Shown here: positions 1 through 11,000 of the stretch, one piece after another
How positions within the stretch are numbered: the first letter of the stretch is position 1
Layout: the number at the start of each line of letters is the position of its first letter
NCBI GenBank assembly: GCA_038049695.1
Contig: CP142457.1
Coordinates: 22,520,501-22,584,500 of the forward strand
Length of the DNA stretch: 64,000 bases
Reading direction: 5' to 3'
From: Cinnamomum chago
Taxonomy: Eukaryota; Streptophyta; Magnoliopsida; Laurales; Lauraceae
Position numbers and translations under genes: made by a program
Notes under the pieces: model-generated
Databases searched by the model: none
The model's input: only the letters and a program-made list of their open reading frames with translations
What the model was told of the DNA's origin: nothing

Positions 1-79
1 CTTCATATGGATTTAGAGGCGTATGACAAGACAAGGACACCCGAAACCCTTTTTGGTTTAAAACTTGATCCCGGATATT
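1..79. repeat. Partial C2 monomer (3' end)
   Basis: The window opens inside the last quarter of a C2 monomer. It matches the end of later C2 copies, with CTTCATATGG at its start and the CCCTTTTTGG variant that separates C2 from C1. The array therefore extends leftward beyond the window. Confidence 0.95.
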
Positions 80-402
80 TCTAGAGGTTTCCTTTGTACA
101 CAGAGTCGATAGAAACACAGTGTGGAGTCAACAATTTCCTAGAGCCGCAAAGATTCTGCTTTAGTACAAAAGTATCGTACGTCCCGCGCGAAGTTCGGGT
201 TTTCTCCTTTACAACCAGAGAACTCCCCGAAAGTGTTTACCATACACAAGGTTCGCCCGAAACCCGTTTTAAACCGAAAAGTAGCTCGAAATATCCTAAA
301 AGGTGCATCTCAACCCAGAATGCCTTCAAATGGATTTCGAGGCGTGAGACAAGAGAAGGACACCCGAAACCCCTTCTATAGTAAAATGTGATCCTGGAAT
401 TT
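80..402. repeat. Monomer A1 (323 bp), reference copy
   Basis: First complete A monomer. It begins TCTAGAGGTTTCC and is recognised by GTCGATAG near its start, CCCGCGCGAAG in the middle and CTTCTATAG near its end. The CGCGCG run and the CGTACG palindrome just before it are typical of A and absent from B and C at that position. Its second half (252-299) aligns well with B and C. The forward frame from 94 to 381 (95 codons) stays open but has no recognisable protein features. Confidence 0.95.
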
Positions 403-726
403 TCTAGAGGGAGACTTTGGACCAAGAGTCGCATTAAAACACAGTGTAGAGTCAACCATATTCTCGAGCCGCATAGATTGTGTTTTCGTACTAAAGGACC
501 GTACGACCCGCACGAAGTACGGGTTTTCGCCTTTACAAACACTGAACTCCCCGAATGTGTTTTCCTTACCCAAGGTTCGCCCGAAACCCGTTTTAAACCG
601 AAAAGTAGCTCGAAATATCTTAAAGAGCGCATCTCAACCCAGAATCCCTTCAAATGGATTTGGAGCCGTAAGGAAAGACAGAGACAACCGAAACCCCATT
701 TAGAGTAAGACGCAATCCCGGATTTT
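403..726. repeat. Monomer B1 (324 bp), reference copy
   Basis: Begins TCTAGAGGGAGAC. B monomers carry the only CTCGAG (XhoI) site of the standard trimer and the phrase TTTGGACCAAGAGTCGCATT. In this domain B also holds a short dyad, CCGTAC (499-504) and GTACGG (517-522), separated by 12 bases. B1 differs from B2 by CATATTCTCGAG, CCCCGAATG and GACAACCGAAACC. Confidence 0.95.
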
Positions 727-1051
727 TCCAAAGGGAGTCTTTGGACCAAGAGTCACATGAAACACAGTGCTGACTCAACAACTTTCTAGAGCCGCACAGA
801 TTATGTTTTCGTTCAAAAGTACCGTACGACCCTCGCATGAAGTTCCAGTTTTCGCCCTAGCAAACACTGAACTCCCCGAAAGTGATTTCCACCCCCAAGA
901 TTCACCCGAAACCCGTAGTAAACCGAAGAGTAGCTCGGAATATCCTAAAAATCGCATCTCATCCCAAAATCCCTTAATATGGATTTAGAGGCGTACGATA
1001 AGACAAGGACACCCGAAACCCTTTTTAGTTTAAAACTTGATCCCGGATATT
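727..1051. repeat. Monomer C1 (325 bp), reference copy
   Basis: Begins TCCAAAGGGAG, so the TCTAGA motif at the monomer start is lost, but a TCTAGA remains further in at TTTCTAGAGCC. C1 is marked by GTCACATGAAAC, CAGTGCTGAC, CCGTACGACC and CCTTAATATGG. It is the most diverged of the three monomer types: where A and B read AACCCGTTTTAAACC, C reads AACCCGTAGTAAACC. Confidence 0.95.
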
Positions 1052-1374
1052 TCTAGATGTTGCCTTTGTACACAGAGTCGCAAGAAACACAGTGTGGAGT
1101 CAACAATTTCCTAGAGCCGCAAAGATTCTGCTTTAGTACAAAAGTATCGTACGTCCCGCGCGAAGTTCGGGTTTTCTCCTTTACAACCAGAGAACTCACC
1201 GAAAGTGTTTAGCATACCCAAGGTTCGCCCGAAACCCGTTTTAAACCGAAAAGTAGCTCGAAATATCCTAAAAGGTGCATCTCAACCCAGAATACCTTCA
1301 AATGGATTTCGAGGCGCGAGACAAGAGAAAGACACCCGAAACCCCTTCTAGAGTAAAACGTGATCCTGGAATTT
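1052..1374. repeat. Monomer A2 (323 bp), reference copy
   Basis: Second A type of the hexamer. It begins TCTAGATGTTGCC and differs from A1 by GTCGCAAG, GAACTCACC, GAGGCGCGAG and CTTCTAGAG. In copies up to about 12.9 kb it carries GTGTTTAGC, which puts a TAG into the otherwise open forward frame (1210-1212 here). Copies from 14,660 onward have GTGTTTACC instead. Confidence 0.95.
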
Positions 1375-1698
1375 TCTAGAGGGAGTCTTTGGACCAAGAG
1401 TCGCATTAAAACACAGTGTAGAGTCAACCATTTTCTCGAGCCGCAAAGATTGTGTTTTCGTACTAAAGGACCGTACGACCCGCACGAAGTACGGGTTTTC
1501 GCCTTTACAAACACTGAACTCCCCAAATGTGTTTTCCTTACCCAAGATTCGCCCGAAACCCGTTTTGAACCGAAAAGTAGCTCGAAATATCTTAAAAAGC
1601 GCATCTCGACCCACAATCCCTTCAAATGCATTTGGAGCCGTAAGGAAAGACAGAGACACCCGAAACCCCATTTAGAGTAAAACGCAATCCCGGATTTT
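1375..1698. repeat. Monomer B2 (324 bp), reference copy
   Basis: Second B type. It is distinguished from B1 by GGGAGTCTTTGG, ACCATTTTCTCGAG, CCGCAAAGATTG, CCCCAAATG, TTTTGAACCG and, in this left part, CCCACAATCCC and AAATGCATTTGG. It retains the CTCGAG site and the CCGTAC/GTACGG dyad. Confidence 0.95.
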
Positions 1699-2023
1699 TC
1701 CTAAGGGAGTCTTTGGACCAAGAGTCGCATGAAACACAGTGTTGACTCAACAACTTTCTAGAGCCGCACAGATTATGTTTTCGTTCAAAAGTACCGTAAT
1801 ACCCTCGCACGAAGTTCCGGTTATCGCCTTGGCAAACACTGAACTCCCCGAAAGTGATTTCCACACCCAAGATTCACCCCAATCCTGTAGTAAACCGAAG
1901 AGTAGCTCGGAACATCCTAAAAATCGCATTTCATCTCAAAATCCCTTCATATGGATTTAGAGGCGTATGACAAGACAAGGACACCCGAAACCCTTTTTGG
2001 TTTAAAACTTGATCCCGGATATT
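1699..2023. repeat. Monomer C2 (325 bp), reference copy
   Basis: Second C type. It is distinguished from C1 by CCTAAGGGAG (CCAAAGGGAG in later copies), GTCGCATGAAAC, CCGTAATACC, GGTTATCGCC, CACCCCAATCCTG and CTTCATATGG. It closes the 1,944-bp hexamer, and the next A1 begins at 2024. Confidence 0.95.
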
Positions 2024-5000
2024 TCTAGAGGTTTCCTTTGTACACAGAGTCGATAGAAACACAGTGTGGAGTCAACAATTTCCTAGAGCCGCAAAGATTC
2101 TGCTTTAGTACAAAAGTATCGTACGTCCCGCGCGAAGTTCGGGTTTTCTCCTTTACAACCAGAGAACTCCCCGAAAGTGTTTACCATACACAAGGTTCGC
2201 CCGAAACCCGTTTTAAACCGAAAAGTAGCTCGAAATATCCTAAAAGGTGCATCTCAACCCAGAATGCCTTCAAATGGATTTCGAGGCGTGAGACAAGAGA
2301 AGGACACCCGAAACCCCTTCTATAGTAAAATGTGATCCTGGAATTTTCTAGAGGGAGACTTTGGACCAAGAGTCGCATTAAAACACAGTGTAGAGTCAAC
2401 CATATTCTCGAGCCGCATAGATTGTGTTTTCGTACTAAAGGACCGTACGACCCGCACGAAGTACGGGTTTTCGCCTTTACAAACACTGAACTCCCCGAAT
2501 GTGTTTTCCTTACCCAAGGTTCGCCCGAAACCCGTTTTAAACCGAAAAGTAGCTCGAAATATCTTAAAGAGCGCATCTCAACCCAGAATCCCTTCAAATG
2601 GATTTGGAGCCGTAAGGAAAGACAGAGACAACCGAAACCCCATTTAGAGTAAGACGCAATCCCGGATTTTTCCAAAGGGAGTCTTTGGACCAAGAGTCAC
2701 ATGAAACACAGTGCTGACTCAACAACTTTCTAGAGCCGCACAGATTATGTTTTCGTTCAAAAGTACCGTACGACCCTCGCATGGAGTTCCAGTTTTCGCC
2801 CTAGCAAACACTGAACTCCCCGAAAGTGATTTCCACCCCCAAGATTCACCCGAAACCCGTAGTAAACCGAAGAGTAGCTCGGAATATCCTAAAAATCGCA
2901 TCTCATCCCAAAATCCCTTAATATGGATTTAGAGGCGTACGATAAGACAAGGACACCCGAAACCCTTTTTAGTTTAAAACTTGATCCCGGATATTTCTAG
3001 ATGTTGCCTTTGTACACAGAGTCGCAAGAAACACAGTGTGGAGTCAACAATTTCCTAGAGCCGCAAAGATTCTGCTTTAGTACAAAAGTATCGTACGTCC
3101 CGCGCGAAGTTCGGGTTTTCTCCTTTACAACCAGAGAACTCACCGAAAGTGTTTAGCATACCCAAGGTTCGCCCGAAACCCGTTTTAAACCGAAAAGTAG
3201 CTCGAAATATCCTAAAAGGTGCATCTCAACCCAGAATACCTTCAAATGGATTTCGAGGCGCGAGACAAGAGAAAGACACCCGAAACCCCTTCTAGAGTAA
3301 AACGTGATCCTGGAATTTTCTAGAGGGAGTCTTTGGACCAAGAGTCGCATTAAAACACAGTGTAGAGTCAACCATTTTCTCGAGCCGCAAAGATTGTGTT
3401 TTCGTACTAAAGGACCGTACGACCCGCACGAAGTACGGGTTTTCGCCTTTACAAACACTGAACTCCCCAAATGTGTTTTCCTTACCCAAGATTCGCCCGA
3501 AACCCGTTTTGAACCGAAAAGTAGCTCGAAATATCTTAAAAAGCGCATCTCGACCCACAATCCCTTCAAATGCATTTGGAGCCGTAAGGAAAGACAGAGA
3601 CACCCGAAACCCCATTTAGAGTAAAACGCAATCCCGGATTTTTCCTAAGGGAGTCTTTGGACCAAGAGTCGCATGAAACACAGTGTTGACTCAACAACTT
3701 TCTAGAGCCGCACAGATTATGTTTTCGTTCAAAAGTACCGTAATACCCTCGCACGAAGTTCCGGTTATCGCCTTGGCAAACACTGAACTCCCCGAAAGTG
3801 ATTTCCACACCCAAGATTCACCCCAATCCTGTAGTAAACCGAAGAGTAGCTCGGAACATCCTAAAAATCGCATTTCATCTCAAAATCCCTTCATATGGAT
3901 TTAGAGGCGTATGACAAGACAAGGACACCCGAAACCCTTTTTGGTTTAAAACTTGATCCCGGATATTTCTAGAGGTTTCCTTTGTACACAGAGTCGATAG
4001 AAACACAGTGTGGAGTCAACAATTTCCTAGAGCCGCAAAGATTCTGCTTTAGTACAAAAGTATCGTACGTCCCGCGCGAAGTTCGGGTTTTCTCCTTTAC
4101 AACCAGAGAACTCCCCGAAAGTGTTTACCATACACAAGGTTCGCCCGAAACCCGTTTTAAACCGAAAAGTAGCTCGAAATATCCTAAAAGGTGCATCTCA
4201 ACCCAGAATGCCTTCAAATGGATTTCGAGGCGTGAGACAAGAGAAGGACACCCGAAACCCCTTCTATAGTAAAATGTGATCCTGGAATTTTCTAGAGGGA
4301 GACTTTGGACCAAGAGTCGCATTAAAACACAGTGTAGAGTCAACCATATTCTCGAGCCGCATAGATTGTGTTTTCGTACTAAAGGACCGTACGACCCGCA
4401 CGAAGTACGGGTTTTCGCCTTTACAAACACTGAACTCCCCGAATGTGTTTTCCTTACCCAAGGTTCGCCCGAAACCCGTTTTAAACCGAAAAGTAGCTCG
4501 AAATATCTTAAAGAGCGCATCTCAACCCAGAATCCCTTCAAATGGATTTGGAGCCGTAAGGAAAGACAGAGACAACCGAAACCCCATTTAGAGTAAGACG
4601 CAATCCCGGATTTTTCCAAAGGGAGTCTTTGGACCAAGAGTCACATGAAACACAGTGCTGACTCAACAACTTTCTAGAGCCGCACAGATTATGTTTTCGT
4701 TCAAAAGTACCGTACGACCCTCGCATGAAGTTCCAGTTTTCGCCCTAGCAAACACTGAACTCCCCGAAAGTGATTTCCACCCCCAAGATTCACCCGAAAC
4801 CCGTAGTAAACCGAAGAGTAGCTCGGAATATCCTAAAAATCGCATCTCATCCCAAAATCCCTTAATATGGATTTAGAGGCGTACGATAAGACAAGGACAC
4901 CCGAAACCCTTTTTAGTTTAAAACTTGATCCCGGATATTTCTAGATGTTGCCTTTGTACACAGAGTCGCAAGAAACACAGTGTGGAGTCAACAATTTCCT

Positions 5001-8000
5001 AGAGCCGCAAAGATTCTGCTTTAGTACAAAAGTATCGTACGTCCCGCGCGAAGTTCGGGTTTTCTCCTTTACAACCAGAGAACTCACCGAAAGTGTTTAG
5101 CATACCCAAGGTTCGCCCGAAACCCGTTTTAAACCGAAAAGTAGCTCGAAATATCCTAAAAGGTGCATCTCAACCCAGAATACCTTCAAATGGATTTCGA
5201 GGCGCGAGACAAGAGAAAGACACCCGAAACCCCTTCTAGAGTAAAACGTGATCCTGGAATTTTCTAGAGGGAGTCTTTGGACCAAGAGTCGCATTAAAAC
5301 ACAGTGTAGAGTCAACCATTTTCTCGAGCCGCAAAGATTGTGTTTTCGTACTAAAGGACCGTACGACCCGCACGAAGTACGGGTTTTCGCCTTTACAAAC
5401 ACTGAACTCCCCAAATGTGTTTTCCTTACCCAAGATTCGCCCGAAACCCGTTTTGAACCGAAAAGTAGCTCGAAATATCTTAAAAAGCGCATCTCGACCC
5501 ACAATCCCTTCAAATGCATTTGGAGCCGTAAGGAAAGACAGAGACACCCGAAACCCCATTTAGAGTAAAACGCAATCCCGGATTTTTCCTAAGGGAGTCT
5601 TTGGACCAAGAGTCGCATGAAACACAGTGTTGACTCAACAACTTTCTAGAGCCGCACAGATTATGTTTTCGTTCAAAAGTACCGTAATACCCTCGCACGA
5701 AGTTCCGGTTATCGCCTTGGCAAACACTGAACTCCCCGAAAGTGATTTCCACACCCAAGATTCACCCCAATCCTGTAGTAAACCGAAGAGTAGCTCGGAA
5801 CATCCTAAAAATCGCATTTCATCTCAAAATCCCTTCATATGGATTTAGAGGCGTATGACAAGACAAGGACACCCGAAACCCTTTTTGGTTTAAAACTTGA
5901 TCCCGGATATTTCTAGAGGTTTCCTTTGTACACAGAGTCGATAGAAACACAGTGTGGAGTCAACAATTTCCTAGAGCCGCAAAGATTCTGCTTTAGTACA
6001 AAAGTATCGTACGTCCCGCGCGAAGTTCGGGTTTTCTCCTTTACAACCAGAGAACTCCCCGAAAGTGTTTACCATACACAAGGTTCGCCCGAAACCCGTT
6101 TTAAACCGAAAAGTAGCTCGAAATATCCTAAAAGGTGCATCTCAACCCAGAATGCCTTCAAATGGATTTCGAGGCGTGAGACAAGAGAAGGACACCCGAA
6201 ACCCCTTCTATAGTAAAATGTGATCCTGGAATTTTCTAGAGGGAGACTTTGGACCAAGAGTCGCATTAAAACACAGTGTAGAGTCAACCATATTCTCGAG
6301 CCGCATAGATTGTGTTTTCGTACTAAAGGACCGTACGACCCGCACGAAGTACGGGTTTTCGCCTTTACAAACACTGAACTCCCCGAATGTGTTTTCCTTA
6401 CCCAAGGTTCGCCCGAAACCCGTTTTAAACCGAAAAGTAGCTCGAAATATCTTAAAGAGCGCATCTCAACCCAGAATCCCTTCAAATGGATTTGGAGCCG
6501 TAAGGAAAGACAGAGACAACCGAAACCCCATTTAGAGTAAGACGCAATCCCGGATTTTTCCAAAGGGAGTCTTTGGACCAAGAGTCACATGAAACACAGT
6601 GCTGACTCAACAACTTTCTAGAGCCGCACAGATTATGTTTTCGTTCAAAAGTACCGTACGACCCTCGCATGAAGTTCCAGTTTTCGCCCTAGCAAACACT
6701 GAACTCCCCGAAAGTGATTTCCACCCCCAAGATTCACCCGAAACCCGTAGTAAACCGAAGAGTAGCTCGGAATATCCTAAAAATCGCATCTCATCCCAAA
6801 ATCCCTTAATATGGATTTAGAGGCGTACGATAAGACAAGGACACCCGAAACCCTTTTTAGTTTAAAACTTGATCCCGGATATTTCTAGATGTTGCCTTTG
6901 TACACAGAGTCGCAAGAAACACAGTGTGGAGTCAACAATTTCCTAGAGCCGCAAAGATTCTGCTTTAGTACAAAAGTATCGTACGTCCCGCGCGAAGTTC
7001 GGGTTTTCTCCTTTACAACCAGAGAACTCACCGAAAGTGTTTAGCATACCCAAGGTTCGCCCGAAACCCGTTTTAAACCGAAAAGTAGCTCGAAATATCC
7101 TAAAAGGTGCATCTCAACCCAGAATACCTTCAAATGGATTTCGAGGCGCGAGACAAGAGAAAGACACCCGAAACCCCTTCTAGAGTAAAACGTGATCCTG
7201 GAATTTTCTAGAGGGAGTCTTTGGACCAAGAGTCGCATTAAAACACAGTGTAGAGTCAACCATTTTCTCGAGCCGCAAAGATTGTGTTTTCGTACTAAAG
7301 GACCGTACGACCCGCACGAAGTACGGGTTTTCGCCTTTACAAACACTGAACTCCCCAAATGTGTTTTCCTTACCCAAGATTCGCCCGAAACCCGTTTTGA
7401 ACCGAAAAGTAGCTCGAAATATCTTAAAAAGCGCATCTCGACCCACAATCCCTTCAAATGCATTTGGAGCCGTAAGGAAAGACAGAGACACCCGAAACCC
7501 CATTTAGAGTAAAACGCAATCCCGGATTTTTCCTAAGGGAGTCTTTGGACCAAGAGTCGCATGAAACACAGTGTTGACTCAACAACTTTCTAGAGCCGCA
7601 CAGATTATGTTTTCGTTCAAAAGTACCGTAATACCCTCGCACGAAGTTCCGGTTATCGCCTTGGCAAACACTGAACTCCCCGAAAGTGATTTCCACACCC
7701 AAGATTCACCCCAATCCTGTAGTAAACCGAAGAGTAGCTCGGAACATCCTAAAAATCGCATTTCATCTCAAAATCCCTTCATATGGATTTAGAGGCGTAT
7801 GACAAGACAAGGACACCCGAAACCCTTTTTGGTTTAAAACTTGATCCCGGATATTTCTAGAGGTTTCCTTTGTACACAGAGTCGATAGAAACACAGTGTG
7901 GAGTCAACAATTTCCTAGAGCCGCAAAGATTCTGCTTTAGTACAAAAGTATCGTACGTCCCGCGCGAAGTTCGGGTTTTCTCCTTTACAACCAGAGAACT

Positions 8001-11000
8001 CCCCGAAAGTGTTTACCATACACAAGGTTCGCCCGAAACCCGTTTTAAACCGAAAAGTAGCTCGAAATATCCTAAAAGGTGCATCTCAACCCAGAATGCC
8101 TTCAAATGGATTTCGAGGCGTGAGACAAGAGAAGGACACCCGAAACCCCTTCTATAGTAAAATGTGATCCTGGAATTTTCTAGAGGGAGACTTTGGACCA
8201 AGAGTCGCATTAAAACACAGTGTAGAGTCAACCATATTCTCGAGCCGCATAGATTGTGTTTTCGTACTAAAGGACCGTACGACCCGCACGAAGTACGGGT
8301 TTTCGCCTTTACAAACACTGAACTCCCCGAATGTGTTTTCCTTACCCAAGGTTCGCCCGAAACCCGTTTTAAACCGAAAAGTAGCTCGAAATATCTTAAA
8401 GAGCGCATCTCAACCCAGAATCCCTTCAAATGGATTTGGAGCCGTAAGGAAAGACAGAGACAACCGAAACCCCATTTAGAGTAAGACGCAATCCCGGATT
8501 TTTCCAAAGGGAGTCTTTGGACCAAGAGTCACATGAAACACAGTGCTGACTCAACAACTTTCTAGAGCCGCACAGATTATGTTTTCGTTCAAAAGTACCG
8601 TACGACCCTCGCATGAAGTTCCAGTTTTCGCCCTAGCAAACACTGAACTCCCCGAAAGTGATTTCCACCCCCAAGATTCACCCGAAACCCGTAGTAAACC
8701 GAAGAGTAGCTCGGAATATCCTAAAAATCGCATCTCATCCCAAAATCCCTTAATATGGATTTAGAGGCGTACGATAAGACAAGGACACCCGAAACCCTTT
8801 TTAGTTTAAAACTTGATCCCGGATATTTCTAGATGTTGCCTTTGTACACAGAGTCGCAAGAAACACAGTGTGGAGTCAACAATTTCCTAGAGCCGCAAAG
8901 ATTCTGCTTTAGTACAAAAGTATCGTACGTCCCGCGCGAAGTTCGGGTTTTCTCCTTTACAACCAGAGAACTCACCGAAAGTGTTTAGCATACCCAAGGT
9001 TCGCCCGAAACCCGTTTTAAACCGAAAAGTAGCTCGAAATATCCTAAAAGGTGCATCTCAACCCAGAATACCTTCAAATGGATTTCGAGGCGCGAGACAA
9101 GAGAAAGACACCCGAAACCCCTTCTAGAGTAAAACGTGATCCTGGAATTTTCTAGAGGGAGTCTTTGGACCAAGAGTCGCATTAAAACACAGTGTAGAGT
9201 CAACCATTTTCTCGAGCCGCAAAGATTGTGTTTTCGTACTAAAGGACCGTACGACCCGCACGAAGTACGGGTTTTCGCCTTTACAAACACTGAACTCCCC
9301 AAATGTGTTTTCCTTACCCAAGATTCGCCCGAAACCCGTTTTGAACCGAAAAGTAGCTCGAAATATCTTAAAAAGCGCATCTCGACCCACAATCCCTTCA
9401 AATGCATTTGGAGCCGTAAGGAAAGACAGAGACACCCGAAACCCCATTTAGAGTAAAACGCAATCCCGGATTTTTCCTAAGGGAGTCTTTGGACCAAGAG
9501 TCGCATGAAACACAGTGTTGACTCAACAACTTTCTAGAGCCGCACAGATTATGTTTTCGTTCAAAAGTACCGTAATACCCTCGCACGAAGTTCCGGTTAT
9601 CGCCTTGGCAAACACTGAACTCCCCGAAAGTGATTTCCACACCCAAGATTCACCCCAATCCTGTAGTAAACCGAAGAGTAGCTCGGAACATCCTAAAAAT
9701 CGCATTTCATCTCAAAATCCCTTCATATGGATTTAGAGGCGTATGACAAGACAAGGACACCCGAAACCCTTTTTGGTTTAAAACTTGATCCCGGATATTT
9801 CTAGAGGTTTCCTTTGTACACAGAGTCGATAGAAACACAGTGTGGAGTCAACAATTTCCTAGAGCCGCAAAGATTCTGCTTTAGTACAAAAGTATCGTAC
9901 GTCCCGCGCGAAGTTCGGGTTTTCTCCTTTACAACCAGAGAACTCCCCGAAAGTGTTTACCATACACAAGGTTCGCCCGAAACCCGTTTTAAACCGAAAA
10001 GTAGCTCGAAATATCCTAAAAGGTGCATCTCAACCCAGAATGCCTTCAAATGGATTTCGAGGCGTGAGACAAGAGAAGGACACCCGAAACCCCTTCTATA
10101 GTAAAATGTGATCCTGGAATTTTCTAGAGGGAGACTTTGGACCAAGAGTCGCATTAAAACACAGTGTAGAGTCAACCATATTCTCGAGCCGCATAGATTG
10201 TGTTTTCGTACTAAAGGACCGTACGACCCGCACGAAGTACGGGTTTTCGCCTTTACAAACACTGAACTCCCCGAATGTGTTTTCCTTACCCAAGGTTCGC
10301 CCGAAACCCGTTTTAAACCGAAAAGTAGCTCGAAATATCTTAAAGAGCGCATCTCAACCCAGAATCCCTTCAAATGGATTTGGAGCCGTAAGGAAAGACA
10401 GAGACAACCGAAACCCCATTTAGAGTAAGACGCAATCCCGGATTTTTCCAAAGGGAGTCTTTGGACCAAGAGTCACATGAAACACAGTGCTGACTCAACA
10501 ACTTTCTAGAGCCGCACAGATTATGTTTTCGTTCAAAAGTACCGTACGACCCTCGCATGAAGTTCCAGTTTTCGCCCTAGCAAACACTGAACTCCCCGAA
10601 AGTGATTTCCACCCCCAAGATTCACCCGAAACCCGTAGTAAACCGAAGAGTAGCTCGGAATATCCTAAAAATCGCATCTCATCCCAAAATCCCTTAATAT
10701 GGATTTAGAGGCGTACGATAAGACAAGGACACCCGAAACCCTTTTTAGTTTAAAACTTGATCCCGGATATTTCTAGATGTTGCCTTTGTACACAGAGTCG
10801 CAAGAAACACAGTGTGGAGTCAACAATTTCCTAGAGCCGCAAAGATTCTGCTTTAGTACAAAAGTATCGTACGTCCCGCGCGAAGTTCGGGTTTTCTCCT
10901 TTACAACCAGAGAACTCACCGAAAGTGTTTAGCATACCCAAGGTTCGCCCGAAACCCGTTTTAAACCGAAAAGTAGCTCGAAATATCCTAAAAGGTGCAT

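Noticed and set aside
264-280. CENP-B box-like sequence (reverse-strand reading of CCCGTTTTAAACCGAA)
   Set aside because: The core pattern CCCG-NN-T-NNNN-CGAA needs four bases before CGAA, and here there are five. C monomers also lack the T. The spacing is wrong in all copies, so I do not call a CENP-B site.
94-381. Forward open frame repeated in every A monomer (95-99 codons), and equivalents in B and C
   Set aside because: It is a periodic by-product of a 972-bp unit divisible by three. A2 copies of domain 1a carry a stop in it, and single-base indels elsewhere break such frames without any visible consequence.
80-402. Monomer as a duplicated ~162-bp half
   Set aside because: I compared the two halves by eye and found only short shared words around CCGAAACCC and GAGCCG. 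There is no convincing half-length alignment.
1008-1040. Telomere-like AAACCCTTTTT near the C/A boundary
   Set aside because: It is not a tandem of CCCTAAA or CCCTAA. It occurs once per trimer as part of the satellite.
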